A stretch of 64,000 nucleotides of DNA from a virus. The notes below the pieces were generated by a model. The model was not told where the DNA came from. It did not search any database and saw only the letters and a list, made by a program, of their open reading frames with translations. Shown piece by piece: positions 61,816 through 64,000 of this stretch; the first letter of the stretch is position 1; the number at the start of each line of letters is the position of its first letter. The position numbers were made by a program, and so were the translations under genes. The stretch spans positions 16,085-80,084 of IMG/VR virus record IMGVR_UViG_3300020176_000011. One strand, given 5' to 3'.

Positions 61816-63203
61816 TGGCCGACCCTGGTGCAGAGCTTCGGCTCACTCAAATTGCTGACCTCGCGTGGATGATGCAGAGGAAGAAAGGAATCCTCGCGCA
61901 TGATCCTGGTGTGGGCAAGACACCACCGGTGTGCGTCTACATCTACTGGCTCTGGCTGGAGAACAAGGTCGGTACCTGCTGGAGTATGCCGAAGTCGCTC
62001 TTGAAGAAGAACAAGGCGGAACTGCTCCGCTTCACTGACTTCAAGGAAGACGAGGTAGTCATCATCGACGGTGACAAAGAAGATCGAGAGGAGTGCCTGC
62101 GCAAAGGAGCGAAGGTGCTGCTCATGGGCTTCAAGCGATACACCGAGGACTGGCAGCTGATCAAAGCAACCCATCCTCACATGGGTGCTGTGATCATCGA
62201 CGAGAGCCACCTTGGCTACACAACGTGGGACAGCAAGAACTGCCAAGAGCTTTATAAGTCGCTGCACAATGGGTTTGAGTATCTGTTCGTGATGACCGGA
62301 TCGTTCATCAAGGGACGGCTGACCTCAGCTTTCCCGATCATTCACATGATCGAACCACGTTACTATGGCTCACTCGGTGGCTTCAAACGCTTCCATGAAA
62401 TGGTCGACGGCAACGGCATGTTCTTGGGTTGGCAGAACCACGACAAGATCGGTCGCATCATGTACGACCACGGCATCCGCCGAACGTTCGTGGACGAGTA
62501 CGGTCCAGAAGCGAAGGTGCTGCAGCTTGCTGACAGCATCATGGATCCAGTTCACAAGAGCATCTATCAAGAGTGGCATGACAAGGCCATGCTGGAGTTG
62601 GAAGATGAGTTCCTCGCCGCACCAAACGCTGCTGTCCACGCTCTACGAGCAAGACAGATCTTGGCACATCCTGAGACGTTCCTCATACCTCGATGGGGCA
62701 ATCGGACCACTGCACGAGATGAGCGACTTATTACCGAGCTACAAGACGTCAAACATACCGGCGAGCGATACGTCCTGTTTTCCTGCTTCGTACCGGAGAT
62801 TGAACGACTTGGAAGAATCGGCGAGAAAGTTGGTCTACGAACTGGACTTCTCCACGGTGGAATTACTTCTGCTCGCCGATCTGCAACGGAGCTATCCTTC
62901 CGAAACGGAGAGCTTGATTTCCTTGCCATCAATCCAACCGTGGCAGGCGTGGGCTACAACTGGCCATTCCTGCAGCGACTCGGCTTCACTTCGCTCGACT
63001 ACGGCGATGACAGCGTGTTCCAGGCATACCGACGCGGCATTCGGGGTGCGCGAGACACCGCTCTACTCATCAACTTCTTCGGATACAAAAACACGGTCGA
63101 CTGGAGAATCCGCTCCGTCATTGAGGCAAAGTCTCGAGACGCGAACAAGGTCAACTCCACTTTCCCAATTCTGGAAATCAATCGTTTAGGTGTGTCGTCC
63201 TGA
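61815..63203 (+). CDS. SF2 helicase (SNF2/DEAD-like)
   Basis: A 462-residue helicase. Walker A is AHDPGVGKT (Lys35), motif II is VIIDESHLG (about residue 136), and motif III is MTGSFI. The second RecA domain has LLHGGI, INPTVAGVGYNW (motif V) and QAYRRGIRG (motif VI with the arginine finger). Many phages carry such a protein beside ligase and repair genes, where it may act in replication restart or recombination. Confidence 0.86.
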   Translation: MADPGAELRLTQIADLAWMMQRKKGILAHDPGVGKTPPVCVYIYWLWLENKVGTCWSMPKSLLKKNKAELLRFTDFKEDEVVIIDGDKEDREECLRKGAKVLLMGFKRYTEDWQLIKATHPHMGAVIIDESHLGYTTWDSKNCQELYKSLHNGFEYLFVMTGSFIKGRLTSAFPIIHMIEPRYYGSLGGFKRFHEMVDGNGMFLGWQNHDKIGRIMYDHGIRRTFVDEYGPEAKVLQLADSIMDPVHKSIYQEWHDKAMLELEDEFLAAPNAAVHALRARQILAHPETFLIPRWGNRTTARDERLITELQDVKHTGERYVLFSCFVPEIERLGRIGEKVGLRTGLLHGGITSARRSATELSFRNGELDFLAINPTVAGVGYNWPFLQRLGFTSLDYGDDSVFQAYRRGIRGARDTALLINFFGYKNTVDWRIRSVIEAKSRDANKVNSTFPILEINRLGVSS

Positions 63204-63219
63204 CGCACAACGAGACTTG

Positions 63220-63246
63220 GACACTGCCGTGGGTTCTGGTAGTGTC
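63220..63246 (+). terminator. Weak hairpin after the helicase
   Basis: GACACTGCC and GGTAGTGTC form a 9-pair stem (one G-T pair) around a 9-base loop. There is no T-run. It precedes leader element 4. Confidence 0.35.
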
Positions 63247-63252
63247 TGGGTG

Positions 63253-63286
63253 TTACTGTAACTGAACCCGTTAAAGGAACTGACAC
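63253..63286 (+). promoter_or_regulatory. Shared leader element, copy 4
   Basis: TTACTGTAACTGAAC (63253-63267), then TTAAAGGAACTGACAC before ATG 63287. Confidence 0.6.
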
Positions 63287-63946
63287 ATGACAAGCGCAAT
63301 CCAAGCGGCGATGGAAAAGGCCAAGGAAGCAGCCCAGAACACCGCCGTCGCGACGACCGGCCAGGCGGGTACTCCCGCCCTCCCCGGCAAGAAGCTGTCG
63401 ATGGACGACATGACCGGTGGTCTGTCGGTCGACAAGTGGATCAAGGTGACCACGCACGGCATGACCCTCGGCGACAGCTCCTCGCTGATCACGGCGGCCA
63501 TGAAGTGCAAGTTCGATGCCACGTCCGGCGTCGGCTTCCTCCCGAAGCTCTCCATCAAGGCGGGCAACCCGGCTTCCTATGCGTCGAGCTACGACGGACA
63601 GGTGTCGGACAAGGGCGGCAGCTGGGCCGACGCGATCCAGAAGATGCAGCAGATCGACCCGAAGGCTCAGCCCTATCGGTCCGCCGACCTGCCGTTCATC
63701 ACCCTGGAGCCCGTCAAGGCCATCGACGGCACCATCGTCGCCGAGGCTGGCGTCAAGCTCGGCAACTCCCTGTCGACCACCAACTGGCGGACGTTCGAGG
63801 AGCTGTGGCGCGAGATCCAGCACAAGGGCTTCGAAGGCAAGATGGTCGAGGTCAACGTCGGCTTCAAGTCGATGTCGAACAGCAAGGGCAACAAGTGGGG
63901 CATCCTCACGTTCGAGCTGGTCGGCGAACACGTCGAGTCCGAGTAA
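63287..63946 (+). CDS. Highly codon-biased hypothetical protein, 219 aa
   Basis: Preceded by leader element 4 and followed by a terminator, so it can be a single-gene unit. The N-terminal 40 residues are Ala/Lys-rich and probably disordered. The rest is a mixed alpha/beta domain (KWIKVTTHGMTLGDSSSLIT, then KMVEVNVGFKSM). Codon use is strongly optimised, which suggests high abundance, for example a DNA-binding replication accessory protein. No family is recognised. Confidence 0.65.
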   Translation: MTSAIQAAMEKAKEAAQNTAVATTGQAGTPALPGKKLSMDDMTGGLSVDKWIKVTTHGMTLGDSSSLITAAMKCKFDATSGVGFLPKLSIKAGNPASYASSYDGQVSDKGGSWADAIQKMQQIDPKAQPYRSADLPFITLEPVKAIDGTIVAEAGVKLGNSLSTTNWRTFEELWREIQHKGFEGKMVEVNVGFKSMSNSKGNKWGILTFELVGEHVESE

Positions 63947-63966
63947 TCGGTCGGCGTCTACAGGCG

Positions 63967-63994
63967 AAGGGAGCCGCGAGAGCGGCTCCCTTTT
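63967..63994 (+). terminator. Rho-independent terminator at the right edge
   Basis: GGGAGCCGC and its complement with a GAGA loop (stem extendable to 11 bp with AA/TT), then TTTT. It closes the unit of gene 63287. Confidence 0.88.
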
Positions 63995-64000
63995 CTGCAC

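Overview
The window is part of a tailed-phage genome. I infer a virus with a long non-contractile, lambda-type tail that probably infects an alphaproteobacterium. The DNA is GC-rich by eye and almost fully coding. Genes are packed with ATGA, TAATG and GTGA overlaps. No integrase, CI-like repressor, ribosomal RNA or recognisable tRNA is visible, so a lytic life style is likely. The host assignment is only an inference from base composition and one CTTGCA-N16-TATAAA promoter-like sequence. No DNA polymerase lies in the window, so this is a fragment of a larger genome.

Bases 1-30646 form one leftward virion cluster. Read in the direction of transcription (right to left), it holds the terminase large subunit, an HNH endonuclease, the portal, a prohead protease fused to a scaffold (with a nested scaffold start), a decoration-like protein, the major capsid protein, head-tail connectors, a tail terminator-like protein and the major tail protein. 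Then come a G/GT frameshift chaperone pair, an 1860-residue tape measure, and proteins like lambda gpM, gpL, gpK (split into NlpC and JAMM genes), gpI and gpJ. After these are tail-fibre accessory proteins, a large fibre with a degenerate SGNH domain, small genes, and a fatty-acid desaturase at the left edge. One gene inside this cluster, a ribbon-helix-helix protein at 21101-21349, runs the other way.

A divergent regulatory region (30647-30844) separates this cluster from the rightward half. The rightward half opens with a small helical protein, an HNH-like protein and a primase-polymerase/SF3-helicase fusion, closed by a terminator at 34468-34497. Next comes a repeat-dense, mostly non-coding island (34444-37441) with palindromes, operator-like repeats and an AT-rich segment, which is a good candidate origin or control region. 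From 37.4 to 51.6 kb lie about 40 small genes. Most are unknown, but they include an AlkB-like dioxygenase, a beta-sandwich lipoprotein, a MESH1/SpoT-like HD hydrolase, small membrane proteins and three sets of tandem paralogues.

From 51.6 to 64 kb lie rIIA-like and rIIB-like genes, RtcB RNA ligase behind a structured RNA segment, ATP-dependent DNA ligase, a C5-methyltransferase-like protein, a secreted SleB-type wall hydrolase, a gp88-domain protein and an SF2 helicase. Four genes here (53798, 58002, 60602, 63287) share a conserved upstream leader. The window ends with a rho-independent terminator.

The strongest unexplained signal is a family of twelve perfect palindromes built on CTGCCAAATTGGCAG. 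They occur only between 34.8 and 49.75 kb, both between and inside genes, and some extend to 26-35 bp.
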